This document shows positions 46,926 through 55,842 of a DNA stretch of 64,000 nt, piece after piece. The notes below the pieces were generated by a model that did not search any database, was not told the DNA's origin, and saw only the letters and a program-made list of their open reading frames with translations. This stretch comes from Cytobacillus horneckiae (GTDB lineage: Bacteria > Bacillota > Bacilli > Bacillales > Cytobacillaceae). Each line of letters begins with the position of its first letter. Position 1 is the stretch's first letter. Where the stretch lies: the NCBI RefSeq assembly GCF_002835735.1, contig NZ_PISD01000021.1, forward strand, positions 1 to 64,000, given 5' to 3'. The position numbers and the translations under genes are program-made.

Positions 46926-46968
46926 AAAAAAAGCGTAGAAACAGCCATACAACTGTTCTACGCTTTTA
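46926..46968 (-). terminator. Terminator after nfo
   Basis: AGCGTAGAACAG pairs with CTGTTTCTACGCT with one bulge on the minus strand and is followed by TTTTTTT. Confidence 0.88.
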
Positions 46969-46972
46969 TACT

Positions 46973-47866
46973 TTAATCTGCCTGTATGTCTTCCAAAAGA
47001 TTTTCATTGAACTCTTTAGATTTCAACATCGCGATTTCATGTTTATATGGCGCTTTTTTATTTTTCTTATCTTCTCCGACATAAGGTGTTTCTAAGATCT
47101 TAGGAATGTCCTGAAGCTGCGGATGGTGAACAATATAATTTAGTGCTTTAAAGCCGATATGGCCATGTCCTATATTTTCGTGACGGTCCTTCTTCATCCC
47201 GCGTTCATTTTTACTGTCGTTAATATGAAGCACTTTCAGACGATCTAAACCGATAATTTTATCAAAGCTATCTAAAACGCCATCAAAGTCTTCAACAATA
47301 TTATAGCCAGCGTCATGAGTATGGCAAGTATCAAAGCAAATAGATAAATGCTCATTATGTGTGACTCCATCAATAATCATCGCTAGCTCTTCAAACGTTC
47401 TGCCGCACTCTGACCCCTTGCCTGCCATGGTTTCTAAAGCAATTTGAACATTTTCTTCCCCGTTCAACACTTCATTTAGGCCTTCAATGATCTTAGCAAT
47501 GCCGGCTTCTGTCCCTGCGCCTACATGTGCACCTGGATGAAGCACAATTTGCTTTGCACCAATTGCTTCCGTTCGGTCTATTTCTGATCTCAGGAAGTTG
47601 ACACCAAGCTCAAAAGTAGAAGGATTTGTTGTGTTGCCAATATTAATAATATAAGGTGCATGGACTACAATATCTGCCATACCATTTTCCTGCATATGTT
47701 TTAATCCGGCTTCAATATTCAAGTCCTCGATTTTTTTCCTGCGCGTATTTTGAGGCGCACCAGTATAAATCATAAAGGTATTTGCACCATATGATGCAGC
47801 CTCTTCACTTGCAGCAAGAAGCATCTTTTTTCCGCTCATTGACACATGAGAACCGAGTTTAAGCAT
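46973..47866 (-). CDS. nfo: Endonuclease IV
   Basis: A 297-residue zinc-dependent AP endonuclease that cuts abasic sites in base excision repair; in B. subtilis it is also loaded into spores. It has the TIM-barrel motifs [14 protein letters not shown] at the start, [47 protein letters not shown] and [22 protein letters not shown]. All the expected metal His, Glu and Asp residues appear in these blocks. The ATG follows GGAGAGTGGGG. It is transcribed with cshB. Confidence 0.96.
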   Translation of the reverse strand: MLKLGSHVSMSGKKMLLAASEEAASYGANTFMIYTGAPQNTRRKKIEDLNIEAGLKHMQENGMADIVVHAPYIINIGNTTNPSTFELGVNFLRSEIDRTEAIGAKQIVLHPGAHVGAGTEAGIAKIIEGLNEVLNGEENVQIALETMAGKGSECGRTFEELAMIIDGVTHNEHLSICFDTCHTHDAGYNIVEDFDGVLDSFDKIIGLDRLKVLHINDSKNERGMKKDRHENIGHGHIGFKALNYIVHHPQLQDIPKILETPYVGEDKKNKKAPYKHEIAMLKSKEFNENLLEDIQAD

Positions 47867-47888
47867 AATTCCCCACTCTCCCCGTTAA

Positions 47889-49199
47889 TTATTTTCGTTT
47901 AATTCTTCTCTCTCTCTTTTTAATTTTATCCATTTCCCATTTCATTTTTCTCTTATAGCCTGGCTTTACTTTTTTAGGTTTTTTTACGAGTGATTGCGCC
48001 TTTTTGTCCGTATCATCTGTTTGTCTTTGTCTATTTTTTCGTTTATTGCGATCATCTAGCTCGACCCATTCGCCTTTATTGAGATCGACATGAGAGAATT
48101 CCACTCCCATTTTATCCAATCTATTTAAAGCATCCTCATCAGACGGAGTGTAAATCGTTAAAGCAATCCCAGAATGTCCTGCTCTTGCCGTTCTCCCCAC
48201 GCGGTGAATATAGAAATCCAAGTCTGTTGGAAGCTCGTAATTAATCACATGACTGATACCTTGAATATCAATGCCTCTTGCTGCCAAATCTGTTGCAATA
48301 ATGTATTGATATTCCAAATCCATTATTTGCTTCATCATTTTCTTACGTTCACGCGGATTTAAGTCACCGTGGATTCGGCCAACTTTCAGCCCTTTACTCA
48401 TCAATCCATCAGCCACTTCGTCAGCTTTTTTCTTCGTATTCGTAAATACAATCGCCAAATACGGATTAAATTGAATCAATGCATCATGAACGAGATTCAC
48501 TTTATTTCTATGTCTTGAAGGAAGCAAGCGATGTTCAATCTTTGCTGCAGTCACTTGTTTTGGCTCGATTTGAATGTATTTTGGGTTTTCCATATATTTT
48601 TTCAAGAACGGCTTTAGCTTTTCTGGAATAGTTGCTGAGAATACAAGCATTTGCAATTTCTCAGGCATCCTTGAAGCAATTTGATCGACATCTTCTAAAA
48701 AGCCCATATCAAGCATTAAATCTGCTTCATCCACAATCAGCATTGGCGCAGTATGCACAAATAATGCCTGTTCCTTAATTAAATCATTAATTCTTCCTGG
48801 TGTACCAACAACAATCTGAGGCTGGGTTTTCAGCTTTTCAATTGTTCTTTGCTTGTCCGTTCCGCCAATATACAGACGCGCAGTAATTTCTTCACCCTCG
48901 GCACAATGCTCAGTTACCTTTAATACTTCTTGGTGAATTTGAGTTGCGAGCTCACGCGTCGGTGCAGTAATAATCGCTTGAACCTCCTGCTTACTGACAT
49001 TCACTTTCTGCAGCATTGGCAAAACATAAGAATGTGTTTTCCCGGTACCCGTTTGTGATTGTCCAATCGCACTTTCGCCTTTTAAAACAGCAGGCATTAA
49101 TCTTTCCTGAATTTCTGTAGGCTCATAAAAGCCCATCTGCTTTACAGCATTTATAATAAAAGGTTTAAAATTAAACTTATCAAATTTAGTTTCATTCAT
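47889..49199 (-). CDS. cshB: DEAD-box ATP-dependent RNA helicase CshB
   Basis: A 436-residue DEAD-box helicase. It has the Q motif (EPTEIQERLMPAVL), Walker A SQTGTGKT near residue 52, the DEAD box LIVDEADLMLD near 156, SAT motif VFSATIPEKL, and helicase C motifs RIHGDLNPRERKK and HRVGRTARAGHSG. The C-terminus is very basic (Lys/Arg-rich), likely for RNA contact. CshB acts in cold adaptation and ribosome biogenesis in B. subtilis. It is 22 bases upstream of nfo. Confidence 0.94.
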   Translation of the reverse strand: MNETKFDKFNFKPFIINAVKQMGFYEPTEIQERLMPAVLKGESAIGQSQTGTGKTHSYVLPMLQKVNVSKQEVQAIITAPTRELATQIHQEVLKVTEHCAEGEEITARLYIGGTDKQRTIEKLKTQPQIVVGTPGRINDLIKEQALFVHTAPMLIVDEADLMLDMGFLEDVDQIASRMPEKLQMLVFSATIPEKLKPFLKKYMENPKYIQIEPKQVTAAKIEHRLLPSRHRNKVNLVHDALIQFNPYLAIVFTNTKKKADEVADGLMSKGLKVGRIHGDLNPRERKKMMKQIMDLEYQYIIATDLAARGIDIQGISHVINYELPTDLDFYIHRVGRTARAGHSGIALTIYTPSDEDALNRLDKMGVEFSHVDLNKGEWVELDDRNKRKNRQRQTDDTDKKAQSLVKKPKKVKPGYKRKMKWEMDKIKKRERRIKRK

Positions 49200-49477
49200 A
49201 TGATTAACTCCTTACATTTCTTCGAATGTGAAAGAATAGAAAATAGAATCCTGTTTTGTTTTGAATCCAGCTTTTTTATCCATCATATTATTATAATAAA
49301 GTTTAGCTTAAATAACCAGCTATAGTTCCATTTCTCCGCCGATTATGCATAAATTCCCTGAAATCACATTTTATATAAGCACAACACCTAAACCAATTTA
49401 AGATTGCTGCATACTTTATAGCATATAGATATTTCACCTAAGTCTTTATCTATTATTGAAAGGAGGAGAAATGCTAT

Positions 49478-50122
49478 ATGTTTCCAGGACCAGGACCAAG
49501 GCCTAGAAATCCTTTTCAAGGCGGAATGCCTCCGAACCAGATGATGCATCCGATGCAAGGACGGTCGCCTAATCCAATGGGAATGATGCAGCGTCAGCCA
49601 ATGAGAGGCCCTCAGAGCGGTGGATTAGGCGCAGCTGCCAGAGGCGGGAATGAACGCGGCGGCGGATTGCTCTCACGTATACTAGGCGGTGGTTCTCAAG
49701 CAAGAGGTGCGGCCAGCGCGGCTAGCGCAGCAGGAAGCAGAGCCGTGGGCAGTACCGGAGCCGGTGGATCAGGTATACTGCAAACGTTAACAAACCCAGG
49801 AGCCATAAATGGATTCCTTTCTAATACTCAGAAGTTTTTAAACACAGCTGGACAAATTGGACCGATGGTGCAGCAGTATGGTCCGATGGTGAAAAATATT
49901 CCATCGATGTGGAAGCTGTATCGCGGGTTAAAGAATTTACCTGATGCAGATACAAATGAAGAAAAAGCAGTTGAAACAGAAACGAAAGCTAAGAAAAACA
50001 CTAAAACGAAACGAAAACCCGAATCAATTTCCACTGCTATTAAAAATGAAAATACTACAGAACCACCTCAAGAAGTAAAAAGAGAAACGTCAGGGCAATC
50101 TATGCCTAAGCTTTATATTTAA
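49478..50122 (+). CDS. yqfQ: VrrA/YqfQ family protein (spore-associated)
   Basis: A 214-residue low-complexity protein. The N-terminus is rich in Pro, Gly, Met and Gln (GPGPRPRNPFQGGMPPNQMM), followed by Gly/Ala-rich repeats and a hydrophobic helical segment (VQQYGPMVKNIPSMWKLYRGL) that fits the YqfQ/VrrA domain. The C-terminus is Lys/Thr/Glu-rich and disordered. In B. anthracis vrrA is a variable-repeat locus. The ATG follows GAAAGGAGGAG. A small terminator follows. A spore role is from relatives. Confidence 0.82.
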   Translation: MFPGPGPRPRNPFQGGMPPNQMMHPMQGRSPNPMGMMQRQPMRGPQSGGLGAAARGGNERGGGLLSRILGGGSQARGAASAASAAGSRAVGSTGAGGSGILQTLTNPGAINGFLSNTQKFLNTAGQIGPMVQQYGPMVKNIPSMWKLYRGLKNLPDADTNEEKAVETETKAKKNTKTKRKPESISTAIKNENTTEPPQEVKRETSGQSMPKLYI

Positions 50123-50128
50123 TTTTTG

Positions 50129-50157
50129 GATGCAATTTTGCATCTTTTTATTTTTTC
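50129..50157 (+). terminator. Terminator after yqfQ
   Basis: GATGCAATTTTGCATC hairpin followed by TTTTTATTTTTTC. Confidence 0.7.
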
Positions 50158-50620
50158 TAAAAGCGGACAAATTAAAAATGGAAATGGAAAGCACGAAAGT
50201 CTGAAATAATGGAAGTAAAACAGGGATTGTGGTCAAAATTCAGTGAGGCTCTCGTAAAAGTGAGTTCAAATTAATATTTGTGACCAAAATTCAACGTCGC
50301 TCAAGCTAAACAAAAAAGTAAAAAACACAAAATTGATTCATTATAGACGTAGGCCATAGCGTGCGGTGAATTTTGAACCTTGCCGCCGGCTCCTAGCTTT
50401 TGTCCAGCTATGACGGCTAGGAGCTCAAAGTCTTAGTCAGGCACCTTAAGCTTAATCTCCCCTTGTCACCGAATCCGCTTTTCCTATAACCCTCTCCTTT
50501 TGTATTATTGTGTTATGTCTTATATAATAGATTAGAAGAGATGGCGAAAGTTCATCTTGTAACCTAAAAATACAAATGAATAATTTACAGATAAATGCTG
50601 GAATTTAGGGAGGATATTCG
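50158..50620. repeat. Intergenic region with eroded repeats
   Basis: About 460 bases without a gene. Related 24-mers occur at 50228-50251 and 50279-50302 (TGTGGTCAAAATTCAGTGAG and TGTGACCAAAATTCAACGTC begin them). A third, inverted relative reads GTGAATTTTGAACC at about 50363-50376. An inverted repeat CTCCTAGC...GCTAGGAG lies at about 50391-50424. The mix suggests a decayed intergenic repeat element. The 3' part should hold the ispH promoter; I could not place it confidently. Confidence 0.55.
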
Positions 50621-51571
50621 ATGAAAGTCATTAAAATTTCACCGCGTGGCTATTGTTATGGTGTGGTTGACGCGATGGTTATTGCTAGAAATGCAGCTCT
50701 CGATCAAACACTGCCCAGACCGATCTACATTTTGGGAATGATCGTTCATAATAAACATGTAACTGATGCGTTTGAAGAAGAGGGAATCATTACATTAGAT
50801 GGGAAAAATCGCGATGATATTTTAGATCAGGTGGATTCTGGAACAGTTATCTTTACTGCTCATGGTGTGTCACCTCAAGTGAGGGAACGAGCAAAAGAAA
50901 AAGGACTTGTCACGCTTGATGCAACTTGTCCGGACGTTAGCAGTACACATGATTTAATTCGCAAGAAAAAAGATGAAGGCTTCCAAATTATTTATATCGG
51001 CAAAAAGGGGCATCCTGAACCAGAAGGTGCCGTAGGCGTTGCGCCTGACGTTGTTCACCTCGTCGAAACAATTGCGGATGTGAATCAACTTCAATTGTCC
51101 GACGAAAAAATTCTTGTGACTAACCAGACGACAATGAGCCAGTGGGATGTCGGTGATGTAATGGAACAAATTAAAGAAAAATACCCGCAAGCCGAATTTC
51201 ATAAAGAAATTTGTCTTGCAACCCAAGTAAGACAAGAAGCCGTGGCCGAACAAGCAGGAGAGACAGATGTTCTCATTGTCGTTGGCGATCCTAAAAGCAA
51301 TAACTCAAATAGGCTGGCCCAAGTTTCTGAAGAAATTGCCGGTACGAAGGCATACAGAATTGGCGACCTTTCAGAGTTAAAAATTGAATGGATTAAAGAT
51401 GCTAAAACTGTCGGTGTCACTTCAGGTGCTTCAACACCGACTCCGATTACAAAAGAAGTGATCACATTCATTGAACAATTTGATCCTGAAGATTCATCAA
51501 CATGGACAGCGGAGAAGAAAGTACCTTTATCTAAAATTTTGCCTAAGATTAAAAAACCAAAGACCGTATAA
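50621..51571 (+). CDS. ispH: 4-hydroxy-3-methylbut-2-enyl diphosphate reductase
   Basis: Last enzyme of the MEP pathway: reduces HMBPP to IPP and DMAPP via a [4Fe-4S] cluster. It is 316 residues. Cluster cysteines are in [12 protein letters not shown] (Cys12), [12 protein letters not shown] and [13 protein letters not shown]. The acid/base Glu is in [12 protein letters not shown], and substrate residues in NSNRLAQV and [10 protein letters not shown]. The ATG is preceded by GGGAGGA. With ispG this window holds the two Fe-S enzymes of the pathway. Confidence 0.96.
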   Translation: MKVIKISPRGYCYGVVDAMVIARNAALDQTLPRPIYILGMIVHNKHVTDAFEEEGIITLDGKNRDDILDQVDSGTVIFTAHGVSPQVRERAKEKGLVTLDATCPDVSSTHDLIRKKKDEGFQIIYIGKKGHPEPEGAVGVAPDVVHLVETIADVNQLQLSDEKILVTNQTTMSQWDVGDVMEQIKEKYPQAEFHKEICLATQVRQEAVAEQAGETDVLIVVGDPKSNNSNRLAQVSEEIAGTKAYRIGDLSELKIEWIKDAKTVGVTSGASTPTPITKEVITFIEQFDPEDSSTWTAEKKVPLSKILPKIKKPKTV

Positions 51572-51591
51572 CAATTTATCTAAAGGCGTTT

Positions 51592-51620
51592 GTCAATCAG
51601 CGATTGACAAATGCCTTTTC
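51592..51620 (+). terminator. Terminator after ispH
   Basis: AAGGCGTTTGTCAATC pairs with GATTGACAAATGCCTT over AGC, followed by a T-rich tract. Confidence 0.88.
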
Positions 51621-51629
51621 ATTTGCAGC

Positions 51630-51672
51630 AAAAAAAGACAGTGTATACATTTTGATAAACGTTTACACTGCC
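51630..51672 (-). terminator. Terminator after yqfO
   Basis: On the minus strand GGCAGTGTAAACG pairs with TGTATACACTGTC imperfectly, then TTTTTTT. Confidence 0.82.
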
Positions 51673-51685
51673 TTGAACACATTTT

Positions 51686-52801
51686 TTAAATAAATTGAAA
51701 GGGATCTGTATGAATGGTGGAAGAGATGAACTGAACATCATAGCCTTTCTCCTCACAAAGCTGCTTCATCTTCTTAGCTACTCCATCCTTCATTACCTTC
51801 TCGACATTATGGCCGGGGTCGATAATATTCAAGCCGATCATCATTGCGTCATGAGCAACATGATAATACATATCACCTGTTACATACACATCTGCGCCCT
51901 TCATTTTTGCGGCTGTGAAATATTTATTGCCATCTCCGCCTAATACGGCCACCTTCTTCACCTTCGACTGCAAGTCTCCGACTACTCGTACAGCTGATAC
52001 ATCTAATGCATATTTAACATGCTCAGCAAACTCGCCCAAGGTCATTTCTCTCACTTCACCAATTCTGCCTAAACCAAGCGTCTCACCTTTATTATCTAGC
52101 TGGTAAACATCATATGCGACCTCTTCATATGGATGCGCTTTAATCATTGCCGATATGATTTTTTTCTCAAGATGCGCGGGAAAGATGGCTTCAATCTTTA
52201 CTTCGTTGACAGACTCTATTTTACCAGGCTTTCCGATATGAGGGGTTGCCTCTTCATTTGGTAAAAATTCGCCTAACCCACTCGATGAAAAAGTGCAATG
52301 GCTATAATTCCCCAGCGCCCCTGCACCAGCATCACCAATGACTTTCTTTAAATGGTCCGCATCCTCTTCAGGAACAAATACGGCAACTTTTTTTAGAATT
52401 GCATCATAGGTCGGTACGAGCACTTCTGTATTTGTAAGCTCTAGTGCTTCGGCCAATAGATCGTTCACTCCGCCTTTTGCCACATCAAGATTTGTATGAG
52501 CAGCATAGACGGCAATATCATGCTTAATTAGCTTGGAAATCATTCTCCCTGCAGGAGAGCTTGTATCAATTTTCTTTAATGGCCTGAAAATTGGCGGATG
52601 GTGTGCAATGATTAGCTGCACCCCATGCTCAATCGCTTCGTCCACTACCTCTTCTAAAACATCTAGCACGACCATCACTTTTTCTACCCTTTGGTTTAAA
52701 CTGCCAATCTGTAATCCAATCGGGTCACCTTCCATTGCATAACTCTTTGGAGAAAATTGTTCAAATAACTCAATAATCTCATGACCGTTCACAGATTTCA
52801 T
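51686..52801 (-). CDS. yqfO: Nif3-like dinuclear metal centre protein (YqfO)
   Basis: A 371-residue Nif3/DUF34 protein that forms a hexamer with a dinuclear metal site. Metal ligands lie in IIAHHPPIFRPL and AAHTNLDVAKGG in the first domain, and VTGDMYYHVAHDAM and the C-terminal HIS/Glu region in the last. A central insert (about residues 130-235) is a PII-like domain of the CutA type. It may act as GTP cyclohydrolase or metal chaperone in relatives; the role is unsettled. Overlaps the trmK stop by 4 bases. Confidence 0.92.
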   Translation of the reverse strand: MKSVNGHEIIELFEQFSPKSYAMEGDPIGLQIGSLNQRVEKVMVVLDVLEEVVDEAIEHGVQLIIAHHPPIFRPLKKIDTSSPAGRMISKLIKHDIAVYAAHTNLDVAKGGVNDLLAEALELTNTEVLVPTYDAILKKVAVFVPEEDADHLKKVIGDAGAGALGNYSHCTFSSSGLGEFLPNEEATPHIGKPGKIESVNEVKIEAIFPAHLEKKIISAMIKAHPYEEVAYDVYQLDNKGETLGLGRIGEVREMTLGEFAEHVKYALDVSAVRVVGDLQSKVKKVAVLGGDGNKYFTAAKMKGADVYVTGDMYYHVAHDAMMIGLNIIDPGHNVEKVMKDGVAKKMKQLCEEKGYDVQFISSTIHTDPFQFI

Positions 52802-53502
52802 TTCACTACTCCCTCCACTAATCGTATCTTCTGCTGAAGCTCTTCTATTTTTTTAACATTCTCAGCATTTTTTTCCGCTTTTTCAATTTGTGTGAGTATT
52901 CTTTTCCAGTTCGTCATTTCTCTTTGCCATTTTTTCTTAAATGGTGCTGGCTGTTCCTTCATTAAAAAAGGACCGAGCAATAAACCCTCTTGCAAATTTC
53001 CATATGGCTTATCCACTTCTCCTCTTTCAGCTACTAATATTTCATAAATTTTTTCGTCTTCTTCTACCATGTTTTCCGCAATAAGCTCCCAACCATTATT
53101 ACGCAGCCAGGTCCGAATAGAAATGGCGCTTATATTCGGCTGCAGTATTAATCTCTGCACCTTTTCAAGCTTTGTTTTTCCATTCTCAAGGATAGAAGCA
53201 ATTAGCGCACCGCCCATGCCTGCTATTGTAACGACATCTACTTCCCCCACGGAGAGTACTTCCAGACCATCTCCTTTACGCACGGCAATGACGTCTGTTA
53301 GGCCCTCTTCCGCAACTTGCCCCTTCGCGGACTGATACGGACCTTCTACTACCTCTCCAGCTATTGCAGAAGGGACCATCCCATTCTTCACAGCATAGCA
53401 AGGCAAATAGGCATGGTCTGAGCCTATATCGGCTAAGCGATAGCCTTTAGGGATATAATTGGCAACGGCCTCTAGCCGTTGCGATAATCGATCAGTATTC
53501 AT
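52798..53502 (-). CDS. trmK: tRNA (adenine(22)-N(1))-methyltransferase
   Basis: A 234-residue SAM-dependent methyltransferase that modifies A22 of bacterial tRNAs. The SAM loop is LADIGSDHAYLPCY at about residue 22, with further class I motifs VVTIAGMGGALIASIL and LILQPNISAISIRTWL. The C-terminal third is a helical coiled coil. It overlaps yqfO by 4 bases, as in B. subtilis (yqfN-yqfO). Confidence 0.93.
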   Translation of the reverse strand: MNTDRLSQRLEAVANYIPKGYRLADIGSDHAYLPCYAVKNGMVPSAIAGEVVEGPYQSAKGQVAEEGLTDVIAVRKGDGLEVLSVGEVDVVTIAGMGGALIASILENGKTKLEKVQRLILQPNISAISIRTWLRNNGWELIAENMVEEDEKIYEILVAERGEVDKPYGNLQEGLLLGPFLMKEQPAPFKKKWQREMTNWKRILTQIEKAEKNAENVKKIEELQQKIRLVEGVVK

Positions 53503-53564
53503 CTTGTCACCACTTTACTATGTATAAACTATCGAATGCCAATAGGCATCCTTTTGTATAGTAT

Positions 53565-53599
53565 AAAAAAAGTCCTTTACATATGCAAAGGACTTTTCT
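53565..53599 (-). terminator. Terminator after cccA
   Basis: AAAAGTCCTTTGCATATG with TAAAGGACTTTTTT forms a strong hairpin just after the cccA stop. Confidence 0.88.
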
Positions 53600-53608
53600 T
53601 TTTACTTG

Positions 53609-53965
53609 TTATTTAATTTCAGCTAACCATGCAGCCATATCCGCTTCCTTGCCTGCAACCAAACCGCCAGGCATCGCACCTTTACCGTTAGTTAAAATTT
53701 CAATGATTTCATCTTCAGATAATCTTTCGCCAACTCCTGATAAAGCCGGTCCCATACCACCTTGGTATTGATCTCCATGGCAGGCAATACAGTTTTGTTG
53801 ATATAATTCTTCAGGATCCGCTGATGCAGTTTCTTCAACTGGCGCTTCTTCACCTTCGCTTGCCAGATCATTCATATCGCCAAGGCCTTTAAATGACACA
53901 AGGAACATAGCGCCAATCCCTAGGATAGCAATAATAGCAAACGGAATTAATGGATTTCGATTCAA
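53609..53965 (-). CDS. cccA: Cytochrome c-550 (CccA), membrane-anchored
   Basis: A 118-residue small c-type cytochrome. An N-terminal membrane anchor (PFAIIAILGIGAMFLVSF) is followed by an acidic linker (EGEEAPVEETAS). The heme domain has CIACH near residue 58 and the axial methionine in KGAMPGGL. It carries electrons outside the membrane in the respiratory chain. The ATG follows AAGGGAGG. Located downstream of sigA as in B. subtilis, though here an acyl-CoA dehydrogenase gene lies between. Confidence 0.94.
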   Translation of the reverse strand: MNRNPLIPFAIIAILGIGAMFLVSFKGLGDMNDLASEGEEAPVEETASADPEELYQQNCIACHGDQYQGGMGPALSGVGERLSEDEIIEILTNGKGAMPGGLVAGKEADMAAWLAEIK

Positions 53966-54129
53966 TGTTTAAACCTCCCTTATGTAAGAACTTCTCAATA
54001 TAAGTAAGTATATACAAACAATCTCTATTTTACTTTAAAAATCGATATTGGAAAAGCCCTAAAAGCAACTTTGTCGCTTCCTGTTCAAAATAATTTTAAT
54101 AGACTGCCTATTTTCCCACAGGTAAAACT

Positions 54130-54168
54130 AAAAAGAAAACCTATCCTAACGATAGAGTTTTCTTTTTT
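54130..54168 (-). terminator. Terminator after the acyl-CoA dehydrogenase gene
   Basis: AAAACTCTATC pairs with GATAGGTTTT over a short loop, followed by CTTTTTAG on the minus strand. Confidence 0.85.
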
Positions 54169-54189
54169 CATAAAATTATACATTTGATT

Positions 54190-55329
54190 TTAGCAGCCTA
54201 TTTGTCGAGCAATGACCATTCGTTGGATTTCAGAGGTCCCTTCTCCAATTTCAGTCAGCTTTCCATCTCTCATGTATCTCTCAACATGGTAATCCTTCAT
54301 ATAGCCGTAGCCGCCATGTATTTGTACCGCCTGATCAGTGATTTCCATACAAATCTCTGAAGCATACAATTTGCACATTGAAGCTTCTTTTGAAAACGGG
54401 CGTCCTTGATCTTTCAGCCAAGCTGCTTTATAAACCATATTCCGTGCAAGTTCAATTTTCATTGCCATGTCTGCGAGCTTGAATTGGATAGCTTGGAAAT
54501 GTGATAATGCCCTGCCAAACTGCTGGCGCTCCTGCGCATACTTGAGCGCACGTTCATATGCAGCCTGCGCGATTCCCACTGCCATTGCTCCGATGCCTAT
54601 CCTGCCCCCATCAAGGGTTATTAAAAATTGCTTAAATCCCTCTCCTTCTTTACCGAGCAGATGCTCAGCAGGCACGCGCACATCTTCCAAAACCAGTTCC
54701 GTTGTGTTGGATGCATGCAACCCCATCTTTTCATAATTGTCTATTACCTTGAAACCTTCTGCATCTGTCGGAACGATGATGGCACTTATTTCTTTCTTTC
54801 CATCTTTTTCTCCTGTAATTGCTGTTAAAGCCAAATGCTTCGCATAACTCGCGTTGGTTATATAGCACTTATTACCGTTTATAATATATTCTCCGTCTTT
54901 CTTAATGGCTGATGTTCTCGTTCCACCGGCATCTGATCCAGCGTTTGGCTCAGTTAGACCAAATGCCCCAAAGCTTTCACCAGTACAAATAGGAACTAAA
55001 TACTTTTGCTTCTGGTCTTCAGAGCCAAATAAATAGAGGGGGGCGCCGCCTAATGAAATATGCGCTGAATAGGTTATCCCTGTAGAAGCACACGCCTTGC
55101 TCAGCTCTTCAGTAACAATCGCAAAGCTAATTGTATCTGCACCTGCTCCTCCATACTCTTCAGGAAAAGGCAGCCCCATTAATCCTAAATCAGCCATTTT
55201 TCGAAAAACTTCTAATGGAAATTGTTTTGTTCGATCCCTTTCTAATGCGCCTGGTTCCACTTCCTCTATCGCAAATTCTCGGATAGTCTTTAAGATCATA
55301 TTTTGCTCAGATGTTAAATCGAAGTTCAT
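54190..55329 (-). CDS. Acyl-CoA dehydrogenase
   Basis: A 379-residue FAD enzyme of the short/medium-chain acyl-CoA dehydrogenase family. It has the FAD loop AFGLTEPNAGSDAGGTRTSA, the region RIGIGAMAVGIAQAAYERAL, and the C-terminal block QIHGGYGYMKDYHVERYMRD followed by EGTSEIQRM, whose Glu is the usual catalytic base. Substrate chain length cannot be read from the sequence. I chose the second ATG at 55329, because the first abuts the AGGGGG site. A cre site overlaps its promoter, so glucose should repress it. Inserted between sigA and cccA relative to B. subtilis. Confidence 0.93.
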   Translation of the reverse strand: MNFDLTSEQNMILKTIREFAIEEVEPGALERDRTKQFPLEVFRKMADLGLMGLPFPEEYGGAGADTISFAIVTEELSKACASTGITYSAHISLGGAPLYLFGSEDQKQKYLVPICTGESFGAFGLTEPNAGSDAGGTRTSAIKKDGEYIINGNKCYITNASYAKHLALTAITGEKDGKKEISAIIVPTDAEGFKVIDNYEKMGLHASNTTELVLEDVRVPAEHLLGKEGEGFKQFLITLDGGRIGIGAMAVGIAQAAYERALKYAQERQQFGRALSHFQAIQFKLADMAMKIELARNMVYKAAWLKDQGRPFSKEASMCKLYASEICMEITDQAVQIHGGYGYMKDYHVERYMRDGKLTEIGEGTSEIQRMVIARQIGC

Positions 55330-55352
55330 AAACATCCCCCTAGAAACATTAT

Positions 55353-55401
55353 TGTATACGCTTACATTATTATTATATAGTTAACGGAATAATTTTCTCA
55401 A
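55353..55401 (-). promoter_or_regulatory. Sigma-A promoter with overlapping cre site (acyl-CoA dehydrogenase)
   Basis: On the minus strand the -35 box TTGAGA (55396-55401) is 18 bases from the -10 box TATAAT (55372-55377). Just downstream, ATGTAAGCGTATACA (55353-55367) matches the CcpA operator consensus WTGNAANCGNWNNCW at every position. This position overlaps the transcription start region, which implies repression by CcpA in the presence of preferred sugars. Confidence 0.8.
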
Positions 55402-55791
55402 CATTTAAAAAATTTTAAATGTTGATTTATTATATGAAAATAAATTTAATTTGTAAGGTTACTAAATTGCCCCTTGAATAGATAGGAATAAACTATGTTC
55501 AAATCAGTAGAATTATTTTAGTAAAAAAGTTAAAAATATCAAAAAAATAAAAATGATTTTAATCTTCCATCAAGTTGAGTTTGCAATATAATTAACAATT
55601 CAGTAAAATAAGTTTTAAATAACGGCTTAATGCGTGTTTGAAAAAATGAAATTTTATGGTAGGATTACAAATATAACCAATTTAATCAAGCCGTTAAAAA
55701 TTCATTTTTCTAGCTGATCTTACGTGCAAACGCTTACTAAAATAACCCTTTTCTAGCATAAATTTATAGGCAGATTTAACATTTCAGCTAT
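55402..55791. other. AT-rich intergenic region between sigA and acyl-CoA dehydrogenase
   Basis: About 390 bases without a convincing gene. At 55724-55738 there is a second cre-like sequence, GTGCAAACGCTTACT, which matches the consensus except for the first base. It is nearly 400 bases above the acyl-CoA dehydrogenase start, so its target is unclear. The rest is A/T-rich with short homopolymers. Confidence 0.5.
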
Positions 55792-55830
55792 AAAAAAATA
55801 GCTTACTCCACAAGGAGTAAACTATTTTTA
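55792..55830 (-). terminator. Terminator after sigA
   Basis: ATAGTTTACTCC pairs with GGAGTAAGCTAT over TTGT, followed by TTTTTTTATAG on the minus strand. Confidence 0.9.
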
Positions 55831-55842
55831 AACTGAATCATT

